From Corynebacterium renale (GTDB lineage: Bacteria; Actinomycetota; Actinomycetes; Mycobacteriales; Mycobacteriaceae): 64,000 nucleotides of DNA. Of this stretch, positions 1 to 16,364 are shown one piece after another. Both the position numbers and the translations under genes were made by a program. The notes under the pieces are model-generated. The model did no database searches, was not told the DNA's origin, and saw nothing but the letters and a program-made list of their open reading frames with translations. Every line of letters begins with the position of its first letter. The stretch's first letter is position 1. Where the stretch lies: assembly GCF_002563965.1 (NCBI RefSeq), contig NZ_PDJF01000001.1, forward strand, positions 1,984,001 through 2,048,000, in the 5' to 3' direction.

Positions 1-60
1 AGCCCACAAGGTGCCGTCAAGATCAAATAAAAGAGCGTCGAATTTGTCGATAAAACGCAT
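1..60 (-). CDS. HAD-superfamily phosphatase, N-terminus only
   Basis: Only the first 20 codons lie in the window; the gene runs off the left edge. They contain the motif DALLFDLDGTLW, the aspartate motif I (DxDGT) of haloacid dehalogenase-type phosphatases. The first Asp is the nucleophile in this family. In related actinobacteria a NagD-like HAD phosphatase follows the TPR gene at this locus, which fits the 13-bp gap to the next gene. The substrate cannot be deduced. Confidence 0.75.
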   Translation of the reverse strand, partial: MRFIDKFDALLFDLDGTLWA

Positions 61-73
61 AACTCAATGCTTT

Positions 74-1129
74 CTACTTCGAGAGAGAAGACACGCGGTC
101 TTCGGCGTCCGTATAGCCGTCTACATCGTTTTTAGCAACCGATTCGAACCATTCACGGGCTTCGTCAAAACGACCTAATAGCTCCAAGGCATCTGCGTAA
201 GCGTAGGCTAGGCGCACTCCGGTAACATCGCTGGCTTCTTTGCTCGGATTCTTACGCTCCAACGTAACCAGCGCGGAATCATGCTGTCCTAGGTCGTGAC
301 GGGCTCCAGCTACGACGATTGCCAACTCAACCGCGGAGTCAGAATCAAGCTCGGCCGCTTCATCCGAACGCCCTAATTCAATGGCCTTTAAGGGACGACC
401 AAGTCCACGTTCGCAGTCTGCCATGACCGCGAGAAGTCCAGGCCCGCCTCCCATGCGCCGAGCTGCACGTAGCTCAGACAACGCTTCTTTCCACTCACCT
501 GCACGATACGCAGCGATACCATTAGTTTCACGGGTAATCGCGACGCGGCCACCCCTATCCTTCGCAGCACGAGCATGACGAAGTGCTAACTGTGGATCAT
601 CGTCCATCCATGTAGCAGCCATGATCATATGCTTAGCGACGGCGTCAGCGTTTTGCTTAGACAGAACCTTCAAATCTTGAAGAACCAATGGGTCTAAATC
701 TCGTACGTCGATATCATCGGGAATATCGGGTTCATTAATCCGCTTGTTAATGCGCTCTTCACGATATCCGGGGCGTTGAGGATTTGAACGTCGCTCGTAA
801 CCACGACCACTACCACCACGTTGGGAACGCGATCCTGAATTTCCTTGGCCACGACGATTATCGCCACCGCGACGATCTTCCCGATTTCGATCATCACGCC
901 GACGTTCGCCACCTTGTCGCGGGCCATTGCCACGACGGTTATCATCACGCCGGTCATCCCGATTGCCGAATCGACGACCGCTCCTGTCATCTTTACGGCC
1001 TTGGCTACGCCGATGTTCTCCGTCCTCGGTGCGGTCGTGACTGTTTCGGCCGTTACGGCCCCGATACGATCCACGTTTACTGTCGTTTCGACGAGAATGC
1101 TCGGAACGGTCACTACGATAATCTGCCAT
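74..1129 (-). CDS. TPR-repeat protein with Arg/Gly/Asp-rich N-terminus
   Basis: A 351-residue protein. Roughly residues 1-130 are an extremely charged, low-complexity tract rich in Arg, Gly, Asp and Asn (RGG- and RRDDRR-like runs), surely disordered. Residues from about 150 to the end form helical repeats of tetratricopeptide character (for example RHARAAKDRGG, AGEWKEALSELRAA, LGRFDEAREWFESV). The start was set at ATG 1129 (MADYRSD), which has an AGAAAG site upstream; an ATG 21 nt further upstream lacks one. It precedes the HAD gene and is likely cotranscribed with it. TPR domains are protein-binding, and the basic tract could bind RNA, but no function is established here. Long open frames on both strands inside the repeat-rich part are shadows. 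Confidence 0.85.
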   Translation of the reverse strand: MADYRSDRSEHSRRNDSKRGSYRGRNGRNSHDRTEDGEHRRSQGRKDDRSGRRFGNRDDRRDDNRRGNGPRQGGERRRDDRNREDRRGGDNRRGQGNSGSRSQRGGSGRGYERRSNPQRPGYREERINKRINEPDIPDDIDVRDLDPLVLQDLKVLSKQNADAVAKHMIMAATWMDDDPQLALRHARAAKDRGGRVAITRETNGIAAYRAGEWKEALSELRAARRMGGGPGLLAVMADCERGLGRPLKAIELGRSDEAAELDSDSAVELAIVVAGARHDLGQHDSALVTLERKNPSKEASDVTGVRLAYAYADALELLGRFDEAREWFESVAKNDVDGYTDAEDRVSSLSK

Positions 1130-1261
1130 TAATGTGAAATCTTTCTGCACGTTGGAGGAGTTAAAACTACTTCAACAGGATAGTACGTCTTTGACCCAAA
1201 CCGAAATATTAAAAAATTGCGGGGCTTTATTTTTGCGACTCACAAATACACATACTCAAAA

Positions 1262-1298
1262 GTGGCCTGGGCAAGTAATACAAACCAACCCGGGCCAC
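1262..1298 (-). terminator. distal intrinsic terminator of the rRNA operon
   Basis: Inverted repeat gtggcctggg / cccgggccac with one mismatch, followed on the minus strand by TTTTG. It is the second of two terminators behind the 5S gene. Confidence 0.7.
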
Positions 1299-1332
1299 AA
1301 CACAAAAACAGAATAATGGACGCAAAACAAAT

Positions 1333-1371
1333 GGTCCCCGGGTAACACGCTTTACACGTCACCCGGGGACC
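1333..1371 (-). terminator. proximal intrinsic terminator of the rRNA operon
   Basis: A perfect 11-bp GC-rich stem (ggtccccgggt at 1333-1343, acccggggacc at 1361-1371) with a 17-nt loop, about 30 nt past 5S. A T-rich stretch (ATTTGTTTTG) follows on the minus strand. Confidence 0.85.
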
Positions 1372-1398
1372 ACCCTTTTTCTTGTATGTAATTTTTAG

Positions 1399-1517
1399 TG
1401 TTGGCGGCGACCTACTCTCCCACACGCTCCCGCATGCAGTACCATCAGCGATTAACAGGCTTAGCTACCGGGTTCGAAAAGGGACCGGGCGTACCCCTGC
1501 CACAATAACCACCAACA
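1399..1517 (-). rRNA. rrf: 5S ribosomal RNA
   Basis: The minus strand contains the conserved 5S core CGAACCCGGTAGCTAAGCCT and GGGAGAGTAGG. The 5' (GUUGGUGGU) and 3' (GCCGCCAAC) ends pair to form helix I. About 118 nt. Ends were placed from that pairing and may be off by a few bases. Confidence 0.93.
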
Positions 1518-1631
1518 CACTCAATAAACACAACCCCGAAAGGGACCATGCCCACAACACCACGTGTTGTGTCAAACACTGCACAGTGGACGCAAACACC
1601 CAACAAATCTTTGGGCTCGTTACAAACTTAC

Positions 1632-4722
<3,091 letters not shown>

Positions 4723-4802
4723 GAACACCACCACAACCATCAAAAGACTGTGGTTAGTATCTAGTTACAATTCAACTTGCCACAAAAAATAAAGATGCTC
4801 GC

Positions 4803-4825
4803 GTCCACTATACAGTTCTCACACA
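4803..4825 (-). promoter_or_regulatory. antitermination (boxA-like) motif in the 16S-23S spacer
   Basis: On the minus strand this reads TGTGTGAGAACTGTATAGTG, a close copy of the leader motif at 6832-6852. Such TGAGAACT elements in actinobacterial rRNA operons are taken as Nus-dependent antitermination signals. The rest of the 299-nt spacer (4723-5021) holds no tRNA; the sequence flanking the rRNA ends is A/C-rich and can base-pair as processing stems. Confidence 0.6.
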
Positions 4826-5020
4826 ACACCACCACACACCAAAAACAACACAACCAACAGTGTGTCATCCCAGCCTATGATGCACATGTTTCACACAACC
4901 ACAAAGGGTTGCATGAGACACCCAACAGCATGCCAACGTTTATTCCTGTCACCATATGGTTACACGCACCACAAGAGGGGGTGTGATCCACCAGTAAAAC
5001 AATTAATAAAAAATACTCCA

Positions 5021-6548
<1,528 letters not shown>

Positions 6549-6831
6549 AAGAAAAAATTCAATCAGAAAAAATCCTCAAGCAAGAAAGCCTGAAAAACCT
6601 GACAAACAAAAACTAGCAAAACAACCACACCAATCTTATCCACACACGGGGGTGCATGAACAAGAAACCAATGTGGTCAAACATAGTTAGGCACACCATG
6701 ATCATATTTAACGAGCCACAGGTGTTAACCCACACCACACACTCGACCAGTCACACCCCAACACCACCAGTCATACGAACCAGTACGTGTCAGGCGCAAT
6801 GTAACCAGTAACAAAAATAATAAAAGTACAT

Positions 6832-6852
6832 TGGCACACTATTGAGTTCTCA
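6832..6852 (-). promoter_or_regulatory. antitermination (boxA-like) motif in the rRNA leader
   Basis: On the minus strand: TGAGAACTCAATAGTGTGCCA, the conserved leader element of mycobacterial and corynebacterial rRNA operons. It is repeated in degenerate form in the 16S-23S spacer. Confidence 0.65.
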
Positions 6853-6925
6853 CACAACCACAACACACACCACCAACACTCACAAGTTTTACGAGTGCCA
6901 ATCAGTGCGATTGCAATGTCCCAGG

Positions 6926-6955
6926 AGCCTACCACACACGATTACAAACAAGCAA
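6926..6955 (-). promoter_or_regulatory. candidate rRNA operon promoter, proximal
   Basis: -35 TTGCTT (6950-6955), 18-nt spacer, -10 TAGGCT (6926-6931) on the minus strand. The predicted start near 6919 gives a leader of about 370 nt before 16S. The gene-free stretch 6549-7116 otherwise holds the boxA-like motif, A/C-rich leader sequence and a second, weaker promoter candidate. Confidence 0.5.
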
Positions 6956-7037
6956 ACGTGAAGTAAACCCCCAGCATGTTCACCAACCATCACCCACACA
7001 CACTGTGTTGTGGTGACCTCGTCGGCAACGAGACATA

Positions 7038-7066
7038 AACTTACACACACCCCGGAAACAACACAA
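7038..7066 (-). promoter_or_regulatory. candidate rRNA operon promoter, distal
   Basis: -35-like TTGTGT (7061-7066), 17-nt spacer, -10-like TAAGTT (7038-7043). Multiple tandem promoters are usual for rRNA operons, but the match is modest. A short inverted repeat (aaaccc / gggttt, 7077-7091) just upstream could end tyrS transcription, though it lacks a T-run. Confidence 0.3.
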
Positions 7067-7116
7067 ACCAGCAGGTAAACCCACGGGTTTGTGACTGAAT
7101 GGATTGAACTAAACGC

Positions 7117-8379
7117 CTAAACGCGCTTTACGCCTGCGAAGTTTTTCTTGCCGCGACGCAGTACGAGCCATTGGCCATGGAGAAAGTCATCCGCAGCTGG
7201 CTCCCATTCCTCGTTTTCAATACGAGTGTTGTTGACGTAGGCGCCACCTTCCTTGATTGCGCGGCGTGCTGCTCCTCGAGATTCAACAAGACCCGTTCCT
7301 ACTAGTAGGTCGATTGCCGTGCAGGGTGCGCCGTCGTTTAGCTCGAATACATCTGTTTCTGAGACTGCGCTTTCGAGTGTCTTAGCATCTAGGTCATGCA
7401 GGTCGGCTTTACCGAATAGTGCCTGAGAGGCAAGTTCGACGGCCTTCGTGGCATCTTCGCCGTGGACCAAGTTGGTCATCTCACGAGCCAAGGTGCGCTG
7501 GGCTTCACGCGCAAACGGACGTTCTTCAACTGCCTTAGACAACTCAGCGATTTCTTCCTGGTTAAGGAAGGTGAACCAGCGTAGGTATTGAATGACGTCA
7601 GCGTCAGCGGTGTTAATGAAGTACTGGTACCACTTGTACGGGCTGGTCATCTCTGGGTCCAGCCATAGGGATCCGCCACCGGTTGACTTGCCGAACTTCT
7701 TGCCTTCGGAATCTGTGACTAGTGGCACCGTTAGCGCGTGGACCGTGGTCCCATCCACACGTCGATTCAAATCAACACCGGCAACAAGGTTGCCCCATTG
7801 GTCGCCACCACCGACTTGCAGTGTGCAATTGTAGTTCTTGCGCAGGTGAACGTAATCGTTTGCTTGCAGCAACATGTAGGAAAACTCGGTGTACGAAATT
7901 CCGTCGTTCTCAAGACGTCGCTTCACGGTATCTCGCGAGAGCATCGTGTTTAGCGAGAAGTGTTTGCCAACATCACGCAGGAACGTAATGACAGACATCT
8001 CGTTGATCCAGTCTGCATTGTTGACAAGGGTTGCCTTGTGATCGCCCTCAAAGGAGACGAAACGCTGTAGTTGTCCGGTGATGCGCTGTGCCCAGTCAGC
8101 GACGGTATCCGCAGAGTTCATTGACCGCTCCCCTACGTCACGAGGGTCGCCAATCATGCCGGTCGCACCGCCAGCAAGAACTAACGGGTTATGGCCGGCA
8201 CGCTGGAAACGCGCCAACATCAGCAGGGGAACCAAGTGCCCCGCATGCAGTGAAGGACCTGTGGGGTCAAAACCACAGTACAGGGTGATAGGACCTTCTT
8301 CCGCGTGCGCGCGCAGCGAATCTAGGTCTGTGGACTGATTGATTAGTCCACGCCATGACAGTTCGTCGACAATATTCAT
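7117..8379 (-). CDS. tyrS: tyrosyl-tRNA synthetase
   Basis: A 420-residue class I aminoacyl-tRNA synthetase that charges tRNA-Tyr in the cytoplasm. It has the HIGH-like motif HAGH within [18 protein letters not shown] (about residues 35-52), the KMSKS-equivalent KFGKS (about 230) and a C-terminal S4 RNA-binding domain ([20 protein letters not shown]). Length is typical. An AAAGGAAATAG Shine-Dalgarno region precedes ATG 8379. The Trm112-like gene lies 18 bp upstream in the same direction. Downstream there is an rRNA operon, which is unusual next to tyrS. Confidence 0.97.
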   Translation of the reverse strand: MNIVDELSWRGLINQSTDLDSLRAHAEEGPITLYCGFDPTGPSLHAGHLVPLLMLARFQRAGHNPLVLAGGATGMIGDPRDVGERSMNSADTVADWAQRITGQLQRFVSFEGDHKATLVNNADWINEMSVITFLRDVGKHFSLNTMLSRDTVKRRLENDGISYTEFSYMLLQANDYVHLRKNYNCTLQVGGGDQWGNLVAGVDLNRRVDGTTVHALTVPLVTDSEGKKFGKSTGGGSLWLDPEMTSPYKWYQYFINTADADVIQYLRWFTFLNQEEIAELSKAVEERPFAREAQRTLAREMTNLVHGEDATKAVELASQALFGKADLHDLDAKTLESAVSETDVFELNDGAPCTAIDLLVGTGLVESRGAARRAIKEGGAYVNNTRIENEEWEPAADDFLHGQWLVLRRGKKNFAGVKRV

Positions 8380-8397
8380 CTCTATTTCCTTTCAGGC

Positions 8398-8574
8398 CTA
8401 TTTCGCTGGCCAGTCAGTTGCTTCATCAATGAGGAGGACCGGGATACCGTCGTCAATACGATAGGCACGTCCCAGGCGCTCGTTTACCAGGAGGTTTTCT
8501 TCCTCCAGATATCGCAGTGGGCCCTTATCTTGTGGGCAGGCCAAAACCTCAAGCAACTTAGGATCAAGACTCAT
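8398..8574 (-). CDS. Trm112-family (UPF0434) small protein
   Basis: A 58-residue protein starting MSLDPKLLEVLACPQDKGPL and ending LLIDEATDWPAK. The pattern LLEVLACPxDKGPL...AYRIDDGIPVLL is that of Trm112/YcaR-type proteins. The family has a Cys-Pro zinc knuckle; only one Cys (C13) is left here, so zinc binding is doubtful. Trm112 relatives act as partners or activators of methyltransferases, but no partner is evident beside it. It lies directly upstream of tyrS on the same strand. Confidence 0.8.
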   Translation of the reverse strand: MSLDPKLLEVLACPQDKGPLRYLEEENLLVNERLGRAYRIDDGIPVLLIDEATDWPAK

Positions 8575-8584
8575 GCCCTAGATA

Positions 8585-8624
8585 CTACAGACCCGCGCAA
8601 ACCTTTGTCTGCGCGGGTCTGTAG
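8585..8624 (-). terminator. hairpin terminator after argH
   Basis: A perfect 15-bp inverted repeat (ctacagacccgcgca at 8585-8599, tgcgcgggtctgtag at 8610-8624), 16 nt past the argH stop. There is no clear T-run on the minus strand, so it may act as an RNA stabiliser or a non-canonical terminator at the end of the arginine operon. Confidence 0.65.
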
Positions 8625-8639
8625 CCGGTAAGTAGGTTT

Positions 8640-10073
<1,434 letters not shown>

Positions 10074-11273
10074 TTACTGCGCCTCGCGGTCGCGCTTATT
10101 CGCGATCTTGGAGGAGAGGCCGTGCAACTGCACGAAGCCCTTTGCCAAGGTTTGGTCGAAGGTATCGCCAGTGTCGTAGGTAGCCAGGTTGAAGTCGTAC
10201 AGCGAGTGGTTGGAACGACGACCGTTGACTGTGACCTTGCCGGCATGAAGCACAATACGAATATCGCCTGTGACGTGCTCCTGAGTGGAAGCAATGAAAG
10301 CGTCGAGGGAACGCTTCAGCGGACCGAACCATAGGCCGTCGTATACCTCTTCGGACCAACGAGCTTCGACGAGTCGCTTGTAGCGTGCGAGTTCACGTTC
10401 TAGCGTTACGTCTTCCAATGCTGAGTGCGCAGTAATCAGAGTGATAGCACCAGGTGCCTCGTAGATTTCGCGGGACTTGATGCCTACTAGACGGTCTTCA
10501 ACCATATCCAGGCGGCCTACACCTTGCGCGCCAGCGCGACGGTTGAGTTCCTCAATAGCTTCGAGAACAGTGACAGGACGACCGTCGATAGCTACTGGCT
10601 TGCCAGACTCAAAGGAGATGACCAGTTCATCTGGGGCGTTACCCAGAGCTGGGTCTTCGGTGTAGGCGTAGATATCCTTGGTTGGGGCATTCCATAGGTC
10701 CTCGAGGTAGCCTGTCTCGATTGCGCGACCCCACACGTTTTGGTCGATGGAGAATGGAGACTTCGTGGACTGCTCAATAGGAAGGTCAATTTCTTCCGCA
10801 AACGCGATGGCTTTGTCGCGGGTCCACGCATAGTCGCGTGCAGGCGCGACAATCTCGAGCTCGGGGGCGGTATCCATGAAGCCGACCTCAAAGCGCACCT
10901 GGTCATTGCCCTTACCGGTGCAGCCGTGTGCAACGTGGGTGCCACCGAATTCCTTTGCAGCCTCTACTAGGTGCTTAACGATTAGTGGACGGGAGATTGC
11001 GGATACCAAAGGGTATTGCTTCATGTACATGCCATTCGCCTGAATGGTTGGCAAGCAGTACTCGTTAGCGAACTCGTCCTTGGCATCGATCACGACTGCC
11101 TCTGCCGCGCCACAATCGAGTGCACGCTGGCGAACCGACTCCATGTCCTCGCCACCCTGACCAAGATCGAGTGCTACAGCGACAACGTCGCCTTCGAGCA
11201 TCTTGCCCAGGTAAGGGATAGCAACTGAGGTATCCAGGCCACCTGAATATGCCAGAACTACACGATTAGACAT
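10074..11273 (-). CDS. argG: argininosuccinate synthase
   Basis: A 399-residue enzyme that joins citrulline and aspartate with ATP. The N-terminal PP-loop [10 protein letters not shown] (residues 9-18) and the second conserved block [14 protein letters not shown] (about 116-129) are present. Length is typical. AAGGAG stands in front of ATG 11273. It is separated from argR by 142 nt that contain a hairpin, so it may have its own regulation, while argH follows without a gap. Confidence 0.97.
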   Translation of the reverse strand: MSNRVVLAYSGGLDTSVAIPYLGKMLEGDVVAVALDLGQGGEDMESVRQRALDCGAAEAVVIDAKDEFANEYCLPTIQANGMYMKQYPLVSAISRPLIVKHLVEAAKEFGGTHVAHGCTGKGNDQVRFEVGFMDTAPELEIVAPARDYAWTRDKAIAFAEEIDLPIEQSTKSPFSIDQNVWGRAIETGYLEDLWNAPTKDIYAYTEDPALGNAPDELVISFESGKPVAIDGRPVTVLEAIEELNRRAGAQGVGRLDMVEDRLVGIKSREIYEAPGAITLITAHSALEDVTLERELARYKRLVEARWSEEVYDGLWFGPLKRSLDAFIASTQEHVTGDIRIVLHAGKVTVNGRRSNHSLYDFNLATYDTGDTFDQTLAKGFVQLHGLSSKIANKRDREAQ

Positions 11274-11308
11274 CTTTTCTCCTTGTACAAATCTTTAAGT
11301 TTGAGTGT

Positions 11309-11333
11309 GCCTGTTCGTCTCCGCCGAACAGGC
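11309..11333 (-). other. hairpin between argR and argG
   Basis: GCCTGTTCG / CGAACAGGC, a 9-bp stem with a 7-nt loop, 36-60 nt upstream of argG. No T-run follows. It could be a partial terminator after argR or an mRNA-stability element that changes argGH expression relative to the upstream genes. Confidence 0.45.
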
Positions 11334-11415
11334 TTCGCATTGGTGCACTCGCTCGGTAACACCTTACCGCTTCCCCACCTTTCTTTGGAGGTCAGGGGTC
11401 GCACGTATGCGATGG

Positions 11416-11976
11416 TTAGTTTCTTTTTCGATTCACTACATCTACGGATATATCTCCGCGGAGCACATCCCAAAGTTCAAGCCCCGTTAGAGGCTCTCTG
11501 GCAAGCGCGAAAATTGTGTCATCACCAGCAATACAACCGACGACTTGATGTACACCTGCACGGTCAATGATGCTTGCCAAATATTGCGCAGCCCCAGGTG
11601 GGGTTCTCACTACTAGCGTGGCACCGGAGGAATCAACTGCCACGACAAGCTCCTCAAGCATGCGCCGAAGCTTTGCCATCGGACCGGAGTTTGTTGGCTC
11701 GGCGTAATCAATCTGTTCGTCGAGCACGTAGTAGGCCTTACCTTCACGCGGTTTAAACTTTCGGGCGCCAAGTTCATCTAGATCGCGCGATAAAGAAGCT
11801 TGCGTGATTGCGATTCCTTGGGACCGTAGAATCTGTGACAGTTGCTGCTGACTATGCACTGCCTCATGGCCTAAAATTTCCACAATCATAGCCTGCCGTG
11901 CTGTCCTGCTGGGCGCCGTGAGCGTAGTGCTCAATTCACCCTCAGCGCTGCTCGGTGTTGAGTAGTGTGTGCCCAC
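11416..11976 (-). CDS. argR: arginine repressor
   Basis: A 186-residue ArgR/AhrC regulator. The N-terminal winged-helix part includes [27 protein letters not shown] sequence (about residues 42-64). The C-terminal domain carries [12 protein letters not shown] (about 147-158), the family's arginine-binding, hexamer-forming region. The start is GTG 11976, directly after the argF stop (TAAGTG), with GGAGG ending 5 nt upstream inside argF. Being inside the operon, it should regulate its own synthesis, presumably at the candidate box upstream of argC. The first 25 residues are longer than in many homologues and probably disordered. Confidence 0.95.
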   Translation of the reverse strand: MGTHYSTPSSAEGELSTTLTAPSRTARQAMIVEILGHEAVHSQQQLSQILRSQGIAITQASLSRDLDELGARKFKPREGKAYYVLDEQIDYAEPTNSGPMAKLRRMLEELVVAVDSSGATLVVRTPPGAAQYLASIIDRAGVHQVVGCIAGDDTIFALAREPLTGLELWDVLRGDISVDVVNRKRN

Positions 11977-12942
11977 TTACGCCTCCGGCTGATGCGCAAG
12001 TAGCCAGACTAGAAGAGCTTTCTGCGCGTGAAGACGATTTTCAGCTTCGTCAAATACACGAGAACGCGGCCCGTCGATAACTTCAGCAGCAACTTCTTTA
12101 CCTCGATATGCGGGCAGACAATGCAGGAAGATTGAATCTTCGCCTGCGCGCTGCATTATTTCTTCCGTAACTTGATACGGGCGGAATGGTGTTTCACGGT
12201 CTAGGCCGTCAGCTTCCATCCCCATTGAAACCCACGTATCTGTGAGAACCACATTTGCGCCTTCGACATCATCCACATCGGCGCTAACTAGAATCTTGGC
12301 ACCCGTCATGTCAGCTATGGCGTGTGCTCGGTCCACGAATTGCGCTTGTGGCTGGAATCCTTCAGGGGCAATGATTGAGATGTTCATCCCGGCGGTAGCG
12401 CAACCAATAAGGTACGAATTTGCCATGTTGTTGTTACCGTCACCGAGATAAGCCATAGTCTTACCACGCAGGCCAGCCGGCCCTTCTTCGGGGCACAAGT
12501 TCTCGATGCACGTCACCAAATCTGCCAAAATTTGGCACGGGTGAAGGTCATCTGACAGTGCATTAACAATCGGGACCGTCGCCGTTTCTGCCATATCAAG
12601 CAAATTCTGGTGAGCGAAAGTACGCCACACAATGGCTTTCACAAAGCGGGAAAGAACTGCGCCAGTGTCTTGGTACGTCTCGCCTTTACCCATCTGTGAA
12701 TTTGCGGTTTCAGTAACAATTGCATGACCGCCTAATTGAGCGATGCCAGCGTCAAAAGAGAATCGCGTGCGGGTTGAGGTCTTATCAAACAGAACAGCAA
12801 CGGACTGAGGACCAGCTAGTGGTTGCTGTGAGAAAGGATCTTTCTTGAGCTCTAAGGCCAAAGAGAGAACCTCGGCTTGTTCTTCTGGGGTGAGGTCGTC
12901 GTCTGCGAGAAAATGGCGAACGCCTGTCTTCGAATTAATCAT
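11977..12942 (-). CDS. argF: ornithine carbamoyltransferase
   Basis: A 321-residue enzyme making citrulline from ornithine and carbamoyl phosphate. It has the carbamoyl-phosphate motif STRTRF (about residues 55-60) and the ornithine-side motif HCLP. The start is uncertain: ATG 12942 ([17 protein letters not shown]) aligns with the usual corynebacterial N-terminus and overlaps the argD stop by 8 nt. An in-frame ATG at 12954 would add four residues but has no spaced Shine-Dalgarno site. Coupled with argD upstream and argR downstream. Confidence 0.95.
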   Translation of the reverse strand: MINSKTGVRHFLADDDLTPEEQAEVLSLALELKKDPFSQQPLAGPQSVAVLFDKTSTRTRFSFDAGIAQLGGHAIVTETANSQMGKGETYQDTGAVLSRFVKAIVWRTFAHQNLLDMAETATVPIVNALSDDLHPCQILADLVTCIENLCPEEGPAGLRGKTMAYLGDGNNNMANSYLIGCATAGMNISIIAPEGFQPQAQFVDRAHAIADMTGAKILVSADVDDVEGANVVLTDTWVSMGMEADGLDRETPFRPYQVTEEIMQRAGEDSIFLHCLPAYRGKEVAAEVIDGPRSRVFDEAENRLHAQKALLVWLLAHQPEA

Positions 12943-14173
12943 TCTTTTTTGCATCTTTCTTTACATCGGTAATCGTAGCTTCAAGGCGATCTAGCCCTAG
13001 TGTAATTTCCTGGTCAGTAATCACTAGAGGCGGGACAAAGCGCAACACGGTGTCACTTGGTGCGTTGAGAATTACCCCGTGTTCCCAGGCCTTATTCACG
13101 ATTTCCTTGGCAAGAGGCTGATTGAGTACCGCTCCCAACATGAGACCACGGCCTCGGACGCTGTCTACAAGATCAATTGTCGACAGGCGCTTTCGCATTG
13201 CGTCCCCGGCTTCTTGAACACGTTCTAAGAAAGTGTCATCAATCGTGTGCAAAACTGCGTTACCCGCTGCACAACACACTGGATTGCCGCCAAAAGTGGT
13301 GCCATGATCTCCAGGTTCAAGCAGTTTTGCCGCATTGCCTCGAGCCATACAGGCTCCTATCGGAAGGCCTGCTCCGAGTCCTTTGGCCATGGTGATGACA
13401 TCTGGAACTATGTGTGCAGCTTCGAAGCCGAAGAACTGTCCCGTTCGACCGATGCCGGTTTGCACTTCATCGACGACTAGTAGGATTCCGTACTCGTCGC
13501 ATAGTGCCCGTAGACCTTGCAAAAATTCTGCATCAGCTGGAATGACTCCGGTTTCACCTTGGATTGGCTCCAGGAAGATTGCAGCAACGTCGCCGGCATT
13601 GATTTCTACAAGTTTGGTCACATAGTCCAAGTCGTTGTAGGGGTAATACTCAACTCCGGCGGCGACGGGCTCGAACTTCTTCCGCTTATCGGGCTGCCCC
13701 GTCAGCGCCAAAGCGCCCATAGTGCGGCCGTGGAAGCCCATCTTCGCTGCCAAGATCCGTGAACGCCCTGTGGCGCGAGCTATCTTGAATGCAGCTTCAT
13801 TGGCTTCCGCGCCCGAATTGCAGAAGAAAACGCGTGCAGTGTCGCTAACTTCATCTTTGCAAGGAACTTCTTGTGCGGCTTGTACAAAACGTTTAATCAG
13901 CTGGGCACCGAGTTCAATGACTGGCGGTGAAGCCAAGATATTGGATACATGAGCAAGTTGTGCAACTTGGTGTGAAACTGCTTCCACGACAGTCGGATGC
14001 GCATAACCCAAGGAGTTGACGGCGATACCACCAAGGAAGTCAATGTAATCATCCCCAGTGTCACTGTATAGCGTAGCCCCTTGGCCTTTGACCACTTTGA
14101 GAGGCGGTGTCCCGTAGGTGTTCATCAGAACATCTGACCATAGCGAAGTGTGGTTGTGCTCAGCGGTAGTCAT
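12935..14173 (-). CDS. argD: acetylornithine aminotransferase
   Basis: A 412-residue class III PLP aminotransferase that converts N-acetylglutamate semialdehyde to N-acetylornithine. The PLP lysine lies in [17 protein letters not shown] (about residue 262), preceded by [13 protein letters not shown], whose Asp contacts the cofactor nitrogen. The start codon overlaps the argB stop (TAATG) and the 3' end overlaps argF, so the genes are translationally linked. Confidence 0.96.
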   Translation of the reverse strand: MTTAEHNHTSLWSDVLMNTYGTPPLKVVKGQGATLYSDTGDDYIDFLGGIAVNSLGYAHPTVVEAVSHQVAQLAHVSNILASPPVIELGAQLIKRFVQAAQEVPCKDEVSDTARVFFCNSGAEANEAAFKIARATGRSRILAAKMGFHGRTMGALALTGQPDKRKKFEPVAAGVEYYPYNDLDYVTKLVEINAGDVAAIFLEPIQGETGVIPADAEFLQGLRALCDEYGILLVVDEVQTGIGRTGQFFGFEAAHIVPDVITMAKGLGAGLPIGACMARGNAAKLLEPGDHGTTFGGNPVCCAAGNAVLHTIDDTFLERVQEAGDAMRKRLSTIDLVDSVRGRGLMLGAVLNQPLAKEIVNKAWEHGVILNAPSDTVLRFVPPLVITDQEITLGLDRLEATITDVKKDAKKND

Positions 14174-15114
14174 TAGTCTTCTTTCTTCCTGAATGCAGTG
14201 CTATCGGGGTAATGTGCGCGGTTGAAGTCATTCGGTAGGACCATGGTTCCAATACCACCCATGGTCAATAGTTCTAGAATGACTGAGTGAGGTTGGCGGC
14301 CGTCAATCACGTGTGCTGCCCGCACTCCACCTTCGACTGCCTGCAGGCATGCTTCCATTTTAGGAATCATGCCTGAATCAAGTCCTGGCATGAGTTCTCG
14401 CAATGCATCGATTTCAATCCGCGAGACAAGAGATTCTGTTCGTGGCCAGTCTGTGTATAAACCAGCAACATTAGTAAGCATGACAAGGCGTTCGGCATCG
14501 AGCGCTGTGGCTAAAGCACCAGCTGCGGTATCAGCATTGATGTTGTAAATTTCTCCGTCTTCACCAGGAGAAATCGTAGATACCACCGGGATGCGTCCCG
14601 CTTCGATAAGATCTGTTAGAGACGTAGGATCGACATTGGTAATTTCACCGACCAGGCCGACATCAACGAGTTCGCCATCTTCATAAACCGCCTTCTTTTT
14701 AGCGGTAAAAAGTCCAGCATCCTCACCTGACGTACCTACAGCATAAGGGCCGTGAGAATTAATTAGGTTGACCAGCTCACGTCCGACCTGGCCGAAAAGA
14801 ACCATTCGGATGATCTCTATCACTTCTGGCGTCGTGACTCTGAAGCCACCTCTAAATTCGGTGGGAATACCTACCTTCTGCAGCATGGCGGTAATCTGCG
14901 GACCACCCCCGTGGACGACAACGGGTTTTGCCCCAACTGTTCGCAGAAGAACCATGTCTGCGGCAAACGCTGCTTTGAGTTCTTCATCGATCATGGCGTT
15001 TCCGCCGTATTTGACCACTACTACTTTGTCTTGAAAAAACTGGAGCCACGGCAATGCCTCAGCAAGAACTTCGGCACGCATTGCGCTGTTCAAAACCGGC
15101 GGATGTATTTCCAT
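14173..15114 (-). CDS. argB: acetylglutamate kinase
   Basis: A 313-residue amino-acid kinase that phosphorylates N-acetylglutamate. Conserved blocks include VVKYGGNAM (about residues 33-41), VVHGGGPQI (about 70) and [13 protein letters not shown]. The N-terminal helix ahead of the kinase core is typical of arginine-inhibited hexameric enzymes, so feedback inhibition is likely (inference). The start was set at ATG 15114 because AAGGA lies 4 nt upstream; the longer frame would need a TTG at 15126 without such a site. Confidence 0.96.
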   Translation of the reverse strand: MEIHPPVLNSAMRAEVLAEALPWLQFFQDKVVVVKYGGNAMIDEELKAAFAADMVLLRTVGAKPVVVHGGGPQITAMLQKVGIPTEFRGGFRVTTPEVIEIIRMVLFGQVGRELVNLINSHGPYAVGTSGEDAGLFTAKKKAVYEDGELVDVGLVGEITNVDPTSLTDLIEAGRIPVVSTISPGEDGEIYNINADTAAGALATALDAERLVMLTNVAGLYTDWPRTESLVSRIEIDALRELMPGLDSGMIPKMEACLQAVEGGVRAAHVIDGRQPHSVILELLTMGGIGTMVLPNDFNRAHYPDSTAFRKKED

Positions 15115-15158
15115 AATTTCCTTCAATTCAACGTCTGCGACACAGACGGCTAGATCCT

Positions 15159-16313
15159 TTAGCTGCTGTAAGCCGAATTAATTTCGACGTAGTCATGGGA
15201 AAGATCTGTGGTCCGCACGTGTGCATCGCCGGGACCGCCAGTCCCGAGGTCAATGTGTACTTCGATCTCTACACCGCTGAGGTCCACGTCACGCGCGCCG
15301 GGGACAGCGGTTGATTCTTTGCACACAGCGTGACCGTTAAAACTTACGGCAATATTTTCTGCGTCCATATCCGCGTCTGCCATGCCAACAGCTGCGAGCA
15401 CTCGCCCCCAGTTGGGGTCTGATCCAAACATGGCACATTTAAACAAGTTGTCGCGGGCCACGGTCCTAGCCGCATTCCGTGCTTGTACATCGCTGGTGGT
15501 ACCGGTAACACGCACCGTCACTCGCTTAGTTACTCCCTCGGCATCCGCTTGCATTTGCTCTGCGATGTCTTTGCACACTGAGTAAATTGCTTCCTTGAAT
15601 TCAGTGGCGTCGGGCTCAATACCGGAAGCACCCGAAGCAAGGGCAATAACGGTGTCGTTAGTTGAGGTTGAACCGTCAATATCAATCGCATCGAACGTCG
15701 ATGGTGTCGCGTTCTTGAGCGCTCGGTCTAAGGTTTCACTACTGACGACAGCATCGGTGGTGATAAGCACCAGCATGGTGGCCAATGATGGTGCCATCAT
15801 GCCTACGCCCTTCCCCATAGCGGCAACGGTCCAGCCATCTGCTTGATAAGACGCTTCTTTCTTGACCGTATCAGTAGTCATGATTGCCTCAGCAGCGTCT
15901 TCACCGTAGTCGCCTAAGTTGCTAGTCAGGGACGCTATTCCAGAGCGAATATTGCTCATCGGAAGTGGTTCACCAATGAGACCTGTGGAGCACACACCGA
16001 CCTCTTGCTTGTGCACCTCTATTGCGTCTGCGACCAGCTGCTGCATCTCGCGCGCATCGTTGACACCGGGAGCACCCGTGCAGGCGTTCGCGTTGCCAGC
16101 GTTGTAGACCACAGCTTTTAGTGTGCCGTGAGCAACAGCCTCACGGGTCACTTTAACTGGGGCGGCGAAAACCCGATTTTGTGTGAACACAGCAGCCGAT
16201 GCCCACTGTGGACCATTGTTGACCACTAAGGCCATGTCGGGGTTGCCGGATGGTTTAATTCCTGCAGCTACAGCAGATGCGGTGAAGCCCTTGGGCGTTG
16301 TCACAGATGCCAT
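15159..16313 (-). CDS. argJ: bifunctional glutamate N-acetyltransferase / ornithine acetyltransferase
   Basis: A 384-residue ArgJ-family protein. It recycles the acetyl group from acetylornithine to glutamate and may also acetylate glutamate from acetyl-CoA. The family is made as a precursor that cuts itself before a Thr; the matching region is [16 protein letters not shown] (about 173-188). [11 protein letters not shown] is also conserved. The start ATG 16313 has a strong AAGGAGGG site. The 44-bp gap to argB shows no terminator. Confidence 0.95.
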   Translation of the reverse strand: MASVTTPKGFTASAVAAGIKPSGNPDMALVVNNGPQWASAAVFTQNRVFAAPVKVTREAVAHGTLKAVVYNAGNANACTGAPGVNDAREMQQLVADAIEVHKQEVGVCSTGLIGEPLPMSNIRSGIASLTSNLGDYGEDAAEAIMTTDTVKKEASYQADGWTVAAMGKGVGMMAPSLATMLVLITTDAVVSSETLDRALKNATPSTFDAIDIDGSTSTNDTVIALASGASGIEPDATEFKEAIYSVCKDIAEQMQADAEGVTKRVTVRVTGTTSDVQARNAARTVARDNLFKCAMFGSDPNWGRVLAAVGMADADMDAENIAVSFNGHAVCKESTAVPGARDVDLSGVEIEVHIDLGTGGPGDAHVRTTDLSHDYVEINSAYSS

Positions 16314-16364
16314 GGGTGCCCTCCTTGTTTAGATGCGTTGTTTGAGCGTGGAAATTCTTACGGT

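Noticed and set aside
694..1137. Long frames antisense to or out of frame with the Arg-rich part of the TPR gene
   Set aside because: They are His/Thr/Val-rich shadows of a low-complexity repeat, without ribosome sites.
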